From NCBI RefSeq assembly GCF_024868665.1, contig NC_079904.1, forward strand, positions 4,355,807 to 4,419,806: a DNA stretch of 64,000 bases, in the 5' to 3' direction. Origin of the DNA: Triplophysa rosa (lineage: Eukaryota; Chordata; Actinopteri; Cypriniformes; Nemacheilidae). Shown here piece by piece: positions 37,556-49,728 of the stretch. Numbering within the stretch: the stretch's first letter is position 1; the number at the start of each line of letters is the position of its first letter. A program made the position numbers and the translations under genes. The notes under the pieces were generated by a model, which saw nothing but the letters and a program-made list of their open reading frames with translations, was not told where the DNA came from and did no database searches.

Positions 37556-38083
37556 ATTTTGACTTTTGCATTAAATTAAGCAAAACCTTTTTTAATGTTG
37601 AAACGTCTACAAATTCCTAACAGGTTTTAAAATATTTCATTATTGTGATTGCACAATGCATAGTTTTACTGGTAATTTGTAAGTTTTGGTGTACTATATC
37701 AAAAAACAAAAGTGTTCATGTATTGTATGTAAATAAAGTGCGTAGCTATTAAGAGTCAGTGAGTAACTTAAGCACTGGTGAATGTTTTGTTTGTTTAGAT
37801 ATTGTTTTTAGCATTTGTCACATTTTTATTAGTTGCCAGCACTGATGTGTCAAAATAAATAACAACTGTGAGTGCAATGTATGAGAATTTCCTTTTTTGG
37901 AATAAAAATTAAAATTTTGAACAAATAAAAAGTGTATTTTCTAGTGCATATTTTGGAAATATTTTACAATAGGGCTCCATTTGTTGACATTTTTGATTAC
38001 ATTAGATCAAATTAACTTAATTAACAATAAACTTTCTACAGCACAGCATTCATTTTTAGTTGAAATTAACATGTATTTATTAA

Positions 38084-38358
38084 AGGTCCAGTCAGTGAAA
38101 TCTAGGTTGTGAATTGCAACCAACCGCTCACTCCACCCCCCCTCCCGTTCGAAACACTATGGCGGCTGACAGAACATGGCGAATTACATGCAAGGGGACC
38201 CGCGGTGAATGTAGATAGAAATAGCTCATTCTAAGGTAATAAAAACATAACGCTTCATTGTGTAAGCTCTTTATACACCTCTGAAGACATAGTTATGTAT
38301 ATTATATTGCATTGCATTTCTGTCAATAGATCCTTCAAAACAATTACACACTGGACCT
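38084..38358. mobile_element. TTAA-flanked MITE (AGGTCCAGT ends)
   Basis: TTAA at 38080-38083 and 38359-38362. The left end AGGTCCAGTC mirrors the right end ACACTGGACCT. It lies between connexins B and C. A fragment of the same family is at about 59164-59200. Confidence 0.75.
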
Positions 38359-40311
38359 TTAACGTTATTTAGGCTAATACACAATGAACTAACATGAGTC
38401 ACTAATGCAAAACGTTGTTGATATTAAATAACCTTAACGCAGATTAATAAGTGCTGTAAAAGTATGTTGCTCATTGTAAGTTTATGTTAGCTGATGCATT
38501 AACTAACGTTAATCAATGGGACTTTTTTGTAAAGGTGTTACCCGTTTTTTGCACAAAGCACAACACAATGGCAGCTTACTGTAATTCCAATAAGTTCTAC
38601 GGTACTTCTTTACACAGCAAATAAAGTGACACCATTCCTAGAGTATGTTGATTTTACCCACCTATCCCAAATGAAGGAGTGCTGCTAATATGTCATGTTT
38701 AGTGGTTTTAAATATTCATAAAAGTACACTCATGATAGCTGCCATTATATTATGCTACACAATCATAATAAACCTGACGGCCTTATGAAATGCTCGGGGC
38801 TGTAGCTGAAGCTTATGTGATGGTTTTTATTGACTCCAGACACTGTGTTGGATTGAAGTAACTACTGTTCACGTCTGCTGAAAACCCCCCAGCGCTAAAA
38901 CTCAAAGATTCATTATGTTATAAACCTGCTGCTGTTGTGCACGTGGAGGGAGCATTTATTCTGTCCTTTTCTCTCATGAAACATTTAAAAACAGCTGGTT
39001 TACTCCGCAATATTCCTTATTCTCAGGCTTTCCTGTAGAGTTGAATACCGTCATTATCCAATCAAAACACAGGGTCAACCTCCTGCACTTTGAAATACAA
39101 TAATATTTTTTATATGCATGTTACGTGGGAATATGAGAGGACAGGCAGAACTTGCTTCACACGTAGCCTATGTACCAATCCCAGATAGACCTTTAACACA
39201 ATTAATAATTAACATGAGGCTCAGTTCCACCGAAAACATCCACGCGACTTTAAGTGTCCACTACTGATCAGAAGTCAGAGGGAATGTGACAGCCCACCCG
39301 AAACAAAAAAAAGAAAGATTGCGAAATTGCAGTGAACTGAAGTTCAATCTATACACCTGACACTTTTATTCGTTGGGCAACACAGTCGCTGTATTGAGGC
39401 GCTACAGGTAAAAAAATCGATACTTTTTTACATTTTTGTGTGTCTGCTGTTAAAAAGATAGTGTGTATTATTGTTATTATGTTAAGTTTGTTTTGTTTAT
39501 TGTATCTGGAGGGGTAAATAAATGTAACAGGTAACTCAGCTGATTAAAATGTAACTTCTTACATCGGTCTGTTCTGCACATAAATGTTAAACCGTGTTAA
39601 AAATGTTTAGAAATGTTAACCATTTGCTGCGAGTGTTAGATCACATAAGTCATTCACATTGTTAATAGCTCGAGGGTTGAATGTTAAAACAGCTGCTTGC
39701 TTATTAAAAGCGTTGCTTCTCTCTCATTAAAACACACATGTAATTGTTTTATTGCCTAACATTATTTTTTCTAAAAGAATATGAATATTTACAGCAATCA
39801 TTCAATTCGCCGATCTAATTTTTGGTCTCATATTTTTGGTCTCAGTTTTGAGCTCATTTTTAATATTATAAGTCAGTTGAGGTATTATGGATACGACATA
39901 TTTAAAGACAAATTTAGGATCTGCGGTATCAAACTAGCACATAAATTAAAATGTTGTCACTGTTCACTCATCCTGTATGCTCATTTCATTTTTTCCATGG
40001 CACACAGAGGTAGAAAGTTCAAAATAAGTTTCTTTCCATTCAATGGCTTTTCATAGTTTCCAAACGGAAAAAGAAAAACACAACAAAAGTGTAGCATTTC
40101 TTGAAGTTTTTTGAATTGATGTATTCAGTATTCACAGTAAAACAAAATGAGAGCAAAACTCAAAATTGGTTCAAAATTTTTCAGTTGGTTCAATTAAGGT
40201 ATCATAAAATGTCACTTGTGGCTATGATCTTTTCAACTTTAACATAAAAATTTAGATACAACTTTAGAACAAGACAGAACTAAAAATTGTTAGTGTTTTA
40301 GGTGAATGCAG

Positions 40312-40640
40312 TTAAAATGATAGTTCACCCAAAAATGAAAATTCTGTCATTCCTTAACTCACCCTCTTGTCATTTCAAACCTGTATGACTTTCTTTCTTC
40401 TGCAAAACACAAAAGAAGATATTTTGAAGAATGTTTGAAAAACCGATGGTCTGCATTGACTTGCATTGGTATGGTGTCCACACAATAGAAGTCAACAGGG
40501 ACCGACCGTTTTTGGTTACCGACATTCTTCAAAATATCTTTTTTTGTGTGTTTTGCAGAAAAAAGAAAGCCATACAGGTTTAAAATATCAACAGGTTGAG
40601 TAAATGGTGACAGAATTTTTGTTTTTGGGTGAACAAAATG
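40312..40640. mobile_element. Foldback MITE upstream of connexin C
   Basis: ATGATAGTTCACCCAAAAATG on the left, TTTTTGTTTTTGGGTGAAC on the right, arms as in the family. It ends about 140 bases before connexin C's 3' splice site, so it lies in its intron. Confidence 0.72.
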
Positions 40641-40817
40641 CTGTTTAATAGCGTGTTAAAAATATCTGTACGTGCTTCCATTATTCCATATAACTATAAT
40701 AGGAAAGTATTTTTTAAATGAACTAGAAAACTATTCTTTGAAGCAACAAAATCTAATCACACAAAATTGTGTTTCCCCCTAGGTTTTTCAGGCAGGGAAG
40801 GTACAAGAGGCACAAAC

Positions 40818-41579
40818 ATGGGAGAATGGGGCTTTCTCTCCAAGCTCTTGGACAAAGTGCAGTCTCACTCCACTGTCATTGGGAAGGTGTGGCTCACGGT
40901 TCTCTTTGTGTTCAGGATCATGGTTCTAGGGGCCGGTGCGGAGAAGGTGTGGAGCGACGAACAATCAAAAATGATCTGCAACACCAAACAACCTGGTTGT
41001 AAAAATGTGTGCTACGATCATGCTTTTCCCATCTCCCACATTCGCTTCTGGGTCATTCAGATCATCTTTGTATCCACGCCGACGCTTCTGTATTTCGGCC
41101 ACGTTTTGCATGTCCTTCACAAGGAGAAAAAAATAACACAAATGCTGGAAAGTGAGGCTGAGAAGAAAGGCATCAAGCCACATAAATATATAGATGATCG
41201 TGGCAAGGTTATAATCAAGGGGCAATTGTTAGGTAGCTACCTGACCAGCCTGTTCGTGAAGATTCTGCTGGAGGCTGCGTTTATCACAGGCCAATACTAT
41301 ATTTATGGATTCATAATGTTTCCCAAGATCGAATGTTCCCAGTTTCCTTGCCCTCATACAGTCGAGTGTTACATGTCTCGACCCACAGAGAAGACCATCT
41401 TTATCATCTTCATGTTGGTGATGTCATGTCTCTCTCTGCTTCTGAATGTGGTGGAGATGTTCTACCTGATATGCCGCAGGTCAAAGAGACGTCGCAGCAC
41501 GCATACAAGGACGTACCCTCATGGATTAAACGGATCGAAAATGTACATTACAGGGAATGCGGGTTCTAGCAAAATTTAA
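40818..41579 (+). CDS. Connexin C, 253 aa (fish Cx28-class)
   Basis: The start was placed at the [15 protein letters not shown] methionine (40818). An in-frame upstream extension from 40767 crosses the 3' splice site (AG at 40781/40782 or 40790/40791) and is not coding. First-loop Cys54/61/65 and second-loop C-x4-C-x5-C (PCPH) are present. WSDEQ replaces the usual WGDEQ in loop 1. The tail after TM4 is short, about 40 residues, and very basic at its start (RRSKRRRS). A candidate non-coding first exon ends at 39407 (CTACAG|GTAAAA). AATAAA is at 41973-41978. The size suits a zebrafish-style Cx28 name, but this is inference. Confidence 0.92.
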   Translation: MGEWGFLSKLLDKVQSHSTVIGKVWLTVLFVFRIMVLGAGAEKVWSDEQSKMICNTKQPGCKNVCYDHAFPISHIRFWVIQIIFVSTPTLLYFGHVLHVLHKEKKITQMLESEAEKKGIKPHKYIDDRGKVIIKGQLLGSYLTSLFVKILLEAAFITGQYYIYGFIMFPKIECSQFPCPHTVECYMSRPTEKTIFIIFMLVMSCLSLLLNVVEMFYLICRRSKRRRSTHTRTYPHGLNGSKMYITGNAGSSKI

Positions 41580-42024
41580 GGCGCAGAGAAATCTGCAATG
41601 CTGTAAAAACCTGTTAATAGCCAAATGAGACTCATATTATTATTCATATTTGCAGCTGTATTTTTTAAAATATTGTAAATTTGTTCAAATTATTCATTAT
41701 TTTATAGACAATGTCTTTTCTCAGAATGAATGATGGAAGATCTCTGCATGCTGCGAAAGGACATTTCATTTAATTGTATTGAACTTCAAACCTTTCAATG
41801 GATAGTTGACTCTTATTTATATAAGAATGTTGAAAGATAAAAATATGTTAATGTTATGAAATGACATTAAAAACAAATAACACATATTTTATCATAGATT
41901 TTCATTATTTTACAGACTCCAGCGCTCACAGCTGGACATAAAATGTCTGGTTATGTATAACTGTTTGGTTAAAATAAAACCTGTGGATGTCATTATGAAA
42001 CTTTATGAGAGTGTCAGCATTTAA

Positions 42025-42275
42025 AGGTAGGACTATATTATTTAAAGAGATATCATTAAAAAAAAACATTCATCATTTACCTTCTGTCTTCTGCAGAACA
42101 CTAAAGAAGATATTAAGAAGAATGTTGGTAACCAAACAACATTGGAACCTATTGAGTTTTGACTTGACAAATACACTGATACATTTTTCAAAATATCTTC
42201 TTTTGTGTTTTACAGAAGAAAGAGTCATATGCGTTTTGAATGACAGAATGGTGAATAAATGATGACAGGTTTTTA
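42025..42275. mobile_element. Degenerate foldback MITE between connexins C and D
   Basis: Internal family segments (CTGCAGAACACTAAAGAAGA, GTTGGTAACCAAACAACATT, GAATAAATGATGACAG) are recognisable, but both ends are eroded. Confidence 0.55.
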
Positions 42276-42994
42276 AGATGATATTAGAATTTACAGTAAA
42301 TTGAACCACACTGAACAACTACTCTGTTAAAACCTTGTTTGTAAATACTGTGTTTGATACCAACAGTTAAAGCACAAATAAAAAAACACATAAATAAAAA
42401 AGACTTCTTTTAGTTAAGCACAACATTTATTGTTTGCTCTTAATATTATATTAACTGTCTGCAGTATTAAGAGTTAGAAGACCGGACAATCAGTGGACTA
42501 CATACGCCCCCTGCTGGTGAAAATGCGTGAGAAAAAAATCCGGTTAACCTTTGACACGTACTGTAATAGCAAAATCGATTTACTTTGCACCACAGCCTTC
42601 TTTGTTTCTTTTTCATTTATATTTACCCACATGATACTTTCAAGCTCAATAGGTAGGTATTAGCAGCACAAAGGCTTATGGGTTTCGATGACGAGAAAGT
42701 AGGAAATTTTAATTCACTTTGCATAAAATGTAGATTGCCAAATGTGTTTATGTGATAATTATTTGTATAAGTACTACTTAAAGTCATGCCTAAAGGTATA
42801 TACAAGATATTTACAGATTTAGATACACAAATTTCACATTTATGTGCGTTAAACAAACAAACAAAAACCAAATGACAAACAATGCTATGTAGTTCATGTC
42901 TGTCTTTGTTTTTGATCCGATACATATTTGCATTCTTTAAATCAATATGTGTTAAGTGTTTAATCAAAATTACATTACCGTTTATGATTTCTTT

Positions 42995-43732
42995 TTAGCA
43001 GGAATTCTCAGTGGAGGTTATTTTATGCATATCAGCCATTGGATGTGGGATCTTTCTGTACCTGGCACTGTGACCTATCAGATAAAATATCTCTCCTACA
43101 TTTAAAGCTAAAGATACACATGCCACAATAAGCATGAAGATAATAAAGATGGTCTTTTCTGTTGGTCGTGATGTAAAGCAATGTAGACCAATGTCAGGGC
43201 AAGGTGCCCTGTAACAGTCAAGCTGTTTGGGCATATAAAGGCCGATTAAATAATATTGGCCCACAATGAAACCTGCTTCAAACAAAATGGTCACAATAAG
43301 ACTCAGCATATAACAACCGAGCAGGCTCCCTTTGTAGTAAACCTTTCCATTGTCGGCTGTGTATTTTGGACGTTTGATTCCGTCTTTATCAACCTGGTTT
43401 TGCAAATGCTGCCATAGTTTGTTTTCCTTGTGGATGACGTGCAAAACGTAGCCGAGGTAAACCAGAGTTGGCGTGGCCACAAAGATGATTTGGAGAACCC
43501 AGAATCGCATGTGGGAAATGGGGAAGGCTTTATCATAGCATGCGTTTAAGCAACCAGGCGTGTTGATGTTGCAGACCATGCTGGACTGTTCATCTCCCCA
43601 GACTTTATCCAGTCCGGCACAGAGAACCATTATTCTGAAGATCAGCAGAACCGTCAGCCACACCTTCCCGATGTTGGTGGAGTGAGACTGCACTTTGTCT
43701 AGCAGCTTGGAGAGAAAGCCCCAATCTTCCAT
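42995..43732 (-). CDS. Connexin D, 245 aa, inverted copy with unusual second loop
   Basis: The only connexin on the minus strand. The start codon at 43732 ([15 protein letters not shown]) follows a good 3' splice site (TCATCTCCAG, exon start 43738). Loop 1 cysteines 54/61/65 are normal. Loop 2 reads C173-x4-C178-x6-C185 ([10 protein letters not shown]), one residue longer than the usual C-x4-C-x5-C, before an intact SRPTEKT. TM4 and a short tail of about 25 residues follow, ending ENSC. A minus-strand AATAAA (TTTATT at 42426-42431) lies 560 bases downstream. A possible 5' non-coding exon ends at 44650 (AAAG|GTAAGT). The open frame and conserved TM segments argue for a working gene rather than a pseudogene. 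Confidence 0.91.
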   Translation of the reverse strand: MEDWGFLSKLLDKVQSHSTNIGKVWLTVLLIFRIMVLCAGLDKVWGDEQSSMVCNINTPGCLNACYDKAFPISHMRFWVLQIIFVATPTLVYLGYVLHVIHKENKLWQHLQNQVDKDGIKRPKYTADNGKVYYKGSLLGCYMLSLIVTILFEAGFIVGQYYLIGLYMPKQLDCYRAPCPDIGLHCFTSRPTEKTIFIIFMLIVACVSLALNVGEIFYLIGHSARYRKIPHPMADMHKITSTENSC

Positions 43733-44666
43733 GCTGACCTGGAGATGAAAAGACATGTGTGTTGAAAATCACAACATGAGAGATTTACTTACATTTCGGT
43801 GTTTAGAATGTTTATCATAATTAATTAAATTAAAGAAAAGGTCAGGTATAGCCTAAACGTATTGTAGAGTATTAACAGATAACACTGCTACTGCATATCA
43901 TTTCTTACTTTTCATAAAGGAAACTTTATTCTTTATTTTATAAGAAATATCTACAATATGTACTTAAACACTTATATTGAACTAAGAACGTATAATAATT
44001 ATATAAAAAAAATTAAACTAGCAGGTATCTGCAAAGAAGTACAGTACATCTTTACATTTGGTCATTTTCTAGATCCAAGGTTCTTTTTAATGAATGAATG
44101 AATACATTTTTATTTATAGTTAAATAAACCATTTTTGTTTTAGCTTTATATTGATTTTTATTATAGTTTTTATTATTATTTATTGACAAATAATGTAGTT
44201 TTCCTGACGTTCAAGCGGAGAAATAGGTACAGCTCATCACATTATTGTCACAGATATATAATTTTACATTAGTTTTTAAAATGAAATCTAAATGTGTCTT
44301 TCTGTAAAATGTTTTGCTTTAAGGTGCTACATTTTTTTTTAAATAAAAGTATTCTGTTTTGTTATTCTTTTGTCTATTGCAATGGCAACAAATGTGATTT
44401 AAAGGGCAATTCATTTGGAGGGACACTGCGTTTTCTAAAGACTTGGTGGAGATAAAACCCTTTAAATTCGTTTTTGTCCTTGTTGAAAGTGTTTACTGTG
44501 AATTTCATTCAAGTTTAAATAGTAGATGAGTTTGCTAAGAATCCAACATTGTAATTCAACACAAGCAACATTTTTGTTAATTCCCAGCAACAATTTATCA
44601 TCAATTGATATTGTCAGAAAACAGATCAGATAGCGCAAAGTTAACTTACCTTTAGGATGATATGTC

Positions 44667-45097
44667 CTATGAAACTGAGGTCGTGAGTTCATCTTTTACT
44701 AAGTGAAGCTTTTTATCAGTGTCCTCCCACAAAAAAATAATCAGACTTGACCTCGGGTCAATTAATACACAATCGCACACAATCACACACACACATTCAG
44801 AACTGCATCACAGAGAATCTTTACATTGCCTACCTTTGCTTTGACTCAAGATCTTGCAATACATGAAAATTCGAAACCCTGAAATGTTCAAAGTCGCCAC
44901 CCACATGATCATGAGGAACGTGATGAAATCGTCATTTCCAGAGACTGCGAAATCACAAAAACACATAAACACAACGTTACAATGAAAGGTCTAGCTGTTT
45001 GCATTTCATAATGTTTTTGTAAACACTATTTTGTTTGTGAAAATATCTTACGCAATCCATCATTAGCAAAAGCTTTCAAGAGGTAGACCAAAGGCCC
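44667..45097 (-). CDS. Unidentified C-terminal exons of a membrane protein (3 exons, partial)
   Basis: Not recognised. Three minus-strand segments join in phase: 45097-45052 (GPLVYLLKAFANDGL), 44944-44834 (containing a hydrophobic stretch FITFLMIMWVATLNISGF) and 44698-44667 (VKDELTTSVS, then TAG). Splice sites are TTTCGCAG|, AAAG|GTAGGC, CACTTAG| and TTGC|GTAAGA. The first acceptor (GATCAG) is weak, so the 45097 start is uncertain and upstream exons were not found. The third segment runs on to a strong donor at 44650, which could splice into connexin D. It may be the end of a small gene, a decayed gene, or a leader exon set for connexin D. Confidence 0.35.
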
Positions 45098-45102
45098 CTG
45101 AT

Positions 45103-47880
45103 CATTACAATATGCTGCTATGGTTTTACTTTGTACCCGTTTATATTACTATAGTGTTTTAAAATGGAGCCAGCAATAACATTTCTAAATGATTTATATT
45201 AATATTAGTGTCTGACAAAGATGAAAAACCAACGGATGGGATAAAAACCAACAGACTTTGGATAAAAGCATCTGCTAAATAAAAGAATTCAACTGTTGTC
45301 TTTGAAAGCATTTTGCTCATGTTGACACTAATGCTGGAGATGTGAAAGAAAAAATAAATGATGCAGTAATTCTGTTAATATATGTAGGTCAAGGGTTTGA
45401 GTCTTGAGACTCCTCAAGGGATCTGAAGAAACATGCAGTTTATCTTAAATATACTTTAAAATGTGTGTTTCAATTCTTTTTAACTGCTGCGGGACATTTT
45501 AAGTCATTAGCTAACACAAACAAGTACCCCAGTTTCAGTTTGTTCGGGTTGCTCTCATGTGTGTAGTATTGTATTCTTAGTATTGTATTGATCCTATGGA
45601 ATGGGAGTTTTTAGATTATACAATGCCATTTGTTTGTTTTCTTAAGAATCGACCAGAACGGCAGGATCAGGTACACAGAGGTCTTAAAAACAGATAAGAG
45701 ACTACTAAGAGTGTCAGCTGCAGGTTTAAAGCTCAATGTTGGGATCACTGCCCTCCCGCATTTACACACAATCAAACAAAAATGTATATCCTTGAGAGAA
45801 GAATGACTAAAGAATGCCTCCTTTTACAAAAAAAATCAGACTAAGCAAAAACAAGTGTTACACAATGCTTTACATGGAATGAAAATGAGAAGTGGGCTTT
45901 CAGATTTGTTCAAGTTTCAAACAAATATTTGTCATGTTCAGTCAAAGTTGTCTATGTTCTATAAAAATATAGTATATTGCTAATGTATTGTATTGCGTTC
46001 TTTACAATTATTTATGTAATACCATGCTATTGTTTTTTCGTGGGGGGCAAAATTACAAAAATAACTATTTACAACCTGCAGTGTAACTTAGCATAAATAA
46101 ACTGTTTCCTTATTCTGCTTGTCTGATTCGATTGTATTAATGATATGGCCTGTATCTTTAAAACATGAAATGTCTGTAAATACCCAGGCAGGACTTGATA
46201 GATTCGAGCAGTCATCTTGTATGATTGAAATCATCTTGTAACCCTTATTAATATCAATGGAAAAAGCCAAAACTGACACTATGGGACCCAAACCAGCAAC
46301 CATTCACCCCTTAATGTCAACCTACACAGACACACAGAAATGTGAAGTTGATGATTTAACAAAATGTGAAAGTCTGCAAGCATCTATTCCTGAATTGACG
46401 TCAAAACCCAGAAGTGAAAATATGTGATTTAAACGGGTATTGCGTAATTATGCAGAAGGGTGGAGCGCGTGTCCCTTCAGATAAAATGAATCACATTTCA
46501 ATCATACAAGATGACTGCTCGAATCTATCAAGTCCTGCCTGAGTAACCACGTTTACAGACATTTCATGTCTTAAAGATACAGGCCATATCATTAATACAA
46601 TCGAATCAGACAAGCAGAATAAGGAAACAATTTATTTATGCTAAGTTTTACAAACTAATTATTCGGAATCGTCTGCTCAGGTAAGAATATTATGAGGTTT
46701 GTTGTGTTGTGTTGTGTTTTGTTTTGCATATTTAAAGAATATATATACTGTATATACAGTATAGACCTAATTTAAGATAGCAGGGTAGGTTTTCAAAATG
46801 AGTAATTTTGGGGGGGCCAGAACAGCAGTTTGTTACCAGTTACATTTTTTGTGTTTTATGAAATATATGTTGTTTATATTTGTAATATGGCAGGCTTCAG
46901 TGTAAAAACATGCTCAAAAAGTTCGATGTTAGTTCAATAAACTGTCATGTTCAATGACAACCTGCTTGTTCTTAATGGGTTTGTCGCATCGCGCCGCATT
47001 CGGTGTGGACAAAATTTTAGATTATAATGGGTTCTATTGTCTTTTGTCATGTTGTGTAGATACGGCGTTATTTGGCAAATAATGGTGATATTGTTTGAAC
47101 ACTCTATTGTAATATTGAAATACTTTAATACATTAGGATTTACATTAAATGAAAGTTTTCAATTTTAAGTATATTTTAATTTTTAATCTATAAAGAATTA
47201 CTTAGGCCTATACAATACAATTAGGCTATCTTGTAATCTTTACCTTCCCAGAAATGACTCCTCTACATACATCTCTACATATGTACTGTAATATTTCAGA
47301 TAGTGTGAACTAACAATAATGTTCCCTTTACAGTTTGATCGTTCAGATTAGCAAATCACGAAACATTTTTCTCGGTTTTGATCTAAATCATGGCTATGTT
47401 TACATTTATCCATAGGGCGGCCACCTATACAGTACACCAAACCGAACCTTCTTTCTACTAATTTGTTCTACAGTACAACAATTGTGAGTTGATAAGTGTA
47501 TACATGCTATGATATGACTGTGACTTTAAATAAAATGTTCACTAAAAGTTTTTTGGGAAGTGAGCACAGACAGCACTATTTTCATTTCCAGTAAGAGTCT
47601 GTCTATAAATAATATTTGATTGAAACATTACAGCATATCTGCTGTTTTCGAAGATTATATCAAGCCCCAATTCCTTGACAACATGGGTTTTGTGTTATAT
47701 AGCAACACAGGGTAACAACTGAGATCTTCTGTATTTTCATGAAGTGACTTCCTCACTGTTAGTGAAGGTCAATTTTATCACATGCACATTTCATATTGCG
47801 ATCATTTTATTGTCAAGCAGCATAGGTTTATGAGGGTCACAGACCGTATTTGTGATCAACTTTAAAGGAAAATGAGTGTG
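45103..47880. other. Connexin D-E interval
   Basis: Holds the 571-bp inverted repeat, a GGATAAAAGCATCTGCTAAA SINE/LINE-type tail near 45259-45280, and AT-rich sequence. A non-coding first exon for connexin E should lie here but could not be placed. Confidence 0.45.
46081..46651. repeat. Large inverted repeat with about 145-bp arms
   Basis: Left arm from GTGTAACTTAGCATAAATAA to about 46232 is mirrored from about 46495 to TTATTTATGCTAAGTTTTAC. The spacer of about 265 bp has CG-containing unique sequence. Probably a foldback transposon. It lies between connexins D and E. Confidence 0.8.
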
Positions 47881-47912
47881 TAAAATTTCCCTTACCCTCC
47901 AGAAAAGCCGTC

Positions 47913-48746
47913 ATGGGAGACTGGGGGTTTCTCTCCGCTTTACTGGACAAGGTCCAGTCCCACTCCACCGTCATCGGCAAGATATGGATGAGCGTCCTCT
48001 TCATCTTCAGGATCCTGGTTTTGGGAGCCGGAGCAGAAAACGTGTGGGGGGACGAGCGCTCAAACTTAATATGCAACACCAACACACCCGGTTGCGAGAA
48101 CGTGTGCTATGACTGGAAGTTCCCCATCTCACATATTCGCTTCTGGGTCATGCAGATCATCTTCATCTCGACTCCAACTCTGGTGTATCTGGGCCACGTG
48201 GTGCACGTCATTCACCAGGAGAATAAGCTGAGAGAGGAGCTTAAAAGAAACCCTATGGCAAAGTCACCCAAGTATACCGATGAAAACGGTAAAGTTGTGA
48301 TCAAAGGAAACATGCTAGGCAGTTACCTGACTCAACTGTTTGTTAAAATCATATTAGAGGTCGCCTTCATCGTTGGACAATATTATCTGTTCGGATTCAT
48401 CATGGAACCTAAGTTCCACTGTAACATTTCACCGTGTACGGTTGTGACAGAGTGTTTCATGTCTAGGCCCACAGAGAAAACCATTTTCATTATTTTCATG
48501 CTTGTGGTGGCTTGTATATCTCTAGCTTTAAATGTGCTAGAGATATTTTATTTGTGCTGTAAGAGGATAACCAGGAGAAACCACAAATATGGGGAGGCGT
48601 ATGCCCACGATTCCCGATATCCCTCATCATATCCGGTAGAACTTGAGCCTGTTAATGGGATGAAGCACAATGAGATAAACATGGCTCTTCAGAACAGGTG
48701 GGGTCAAAGGAAAATCAGCTTGGACGGAGCCCAACCTGAGCGTTAA
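47913..48746 (+). CDS. Connexin E, 277 aa (fish Cx32.2-like, sister of connexin B)
   Basis: It begins [15 protein letters not shown], identical to connexin B over the first 20 residues. The coding exon follows AG at 47901/47902 (CCCTTACCCTCCAG). Loop 1 cysteines are 54/61/65; WGDERS replaces WGDEQS. Loop 2 reads C170-x4-C175-x5-C181, but as SPCTVVTEC: the near-invariant Pro after the middle Cys is Thr and the next residue is Val. SRPTEKT and TM4 are intact. The tail of about 65 residues starts basic ([11 protein letters not shown]). AATAAA is at 48858-48863. Confidence 0.92.
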   Translation: MGDWGFLSALLDKVQSHSTVIGKIWMSVLFIFRILVLGAGAENVWGDERSNLICNTNTPGCENVCYDWKFPISHIRFWVMQIIFISTPTLVYLGHVVHVIHQENKLREELKRNPMAKSPKYTDENGKVVIKGNMLGSYLTQLFVKIILEVAFIVGQYYLFGFIMEPKFHCNISPCTVVTECFMSRPTEKTIFIIFMLVVACISLALNVLEIFYLCCKRITRRNHKYGEAYAHDSRYPSSYPVELEPVNGMKHNEINMALQNRWGQRKISLDGAQPER

Positions 48747-49540
48747 ATGTTGATGTGCTAGATCATTCATGTCATGAAATATTTCTGAGAACATACATTC
48801 ACCTCATATACTTAACATGAACCATTTTAATACAATTAAGATAACAACAGGGCTATAAATAAAAAGCTGTAACTTTTGCACTTGTACACGAGATGGCGCT
48901 ATACTCTTTTAGAGTTGCACACTAACTTCTTTTGTCACTACAAGGCCAGTGATTTTTCCAGTTTCAGTCTACAACGAAAATAACCAATTAAATTAAATAA
49001 AATCTTTCTATGAACTATAGATTGGATTCATGTATTTGTTAAAAATCAAGTTAATGTAAATTATGTTTGGTCCTCGTTAAGAAAATAAACACCTGGGTAA
49101 ATTTGTAGATAAAGATCTATTGAAGCTGGATCAGAATTGTCAAATTATTGTCTCCATCAAAATTATATAATGAGAGTTTCGACATACATTAAAAGCGAAT
49201 TTGAATTTGATGACATCATCATTTCTTACAAAATATGTATTAATTAAAATTTTTACACCAGGCAATTTTAACTTTAATTTACAATTACCAGTGTTTAACG
49301 TGATTTAACGTGACCATCATTAAGCAACGCACATTAAGAAACTTTGATTCATAATTTCATACATTCGTATTAAAGTACCGTAATCTATGTAATACTTACT
49401 AATTAGTAATTACATAACAACAGCTATTATGAAGTATTACAGAAATGTGTTTTTTTAAAGCAAAATCTGCACTTAAGAAGCTCGTGAGGAGCCAAAGAGA
49501 GTCAGCGAGGAGGACCCAAAAACTTCTTGTGACGCAGAAG

Positions 49541-49728
49541 GTCACGTGACTTCGCCAAACTTTGTGCGTCTGCTTTCCACTTTCTTCTCTCCGACTCTTA
49601 TAAGCAGGGAAAGTTTGACAAGTGTGCTTCAGTTTCTTCATAGTCTCTCTGCTTTGGATTTGGTGAACGATCCTCAGAAGCGACGGAGTGAGTCCCTGCA
49701 GGGCAACCCTCCTCTCACTTCACTCCAG
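49541..49728 (+). promoter_or_regulatory. gja1: gja1 promoter and non-coding exon 1
   Basis: A 10-bp perfect palindrome GTCACGTGAC (49541-49550), an E-box of the USF/TFE type, lies about 50 bases upstream of TATAAG (49599-49604). Transcription would start near 49630. Exon 1 then ends at a consensus donor CTCCAG|GTAAGC (exon end 49728). The single 1.36-kb intron ends at the 3' splice site 51088/51089, 16 bases before the start codon. Vertebrate GJA1 has this same layout: a non-coding exon 1 and a single coding exon. Confidence 0.65.

Larger units (their letters stand above)
37738..40760. other. Connexin B-C intergenic and connexin C 5' region
   Basis: It contains an extra AATAAA near 37854, the TTAA MITE at 38.1-38.36 kb, unique sequence to about 39.3 kb, the candidate connexin C non-coding exon ending 39407, and the foldback MITE at 40.3-40.64 kb. 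No other gene was seen. Confidence 0.5.

Noticed and set aside
40767..40817. 17-residue N-terminal extension of connexin C
   Set aside because: It crosses the 3' splice site; connexins start at the MGxW methionine, present at 40818.
43733..43756. 8-residue N-terminal extension of connexin D
   Set aside because: Lies across the pyrimidine tract and AG acceptor; the MEDW methionine at 43732 is the standard start.
47230..47300. Possible upstream exon for the unknown gene (donor AAG|GTAAAG on the minus strand)
   Set aside because: The peptide is unconvincing and is over 2 kb from the exon trio with no linking exons.
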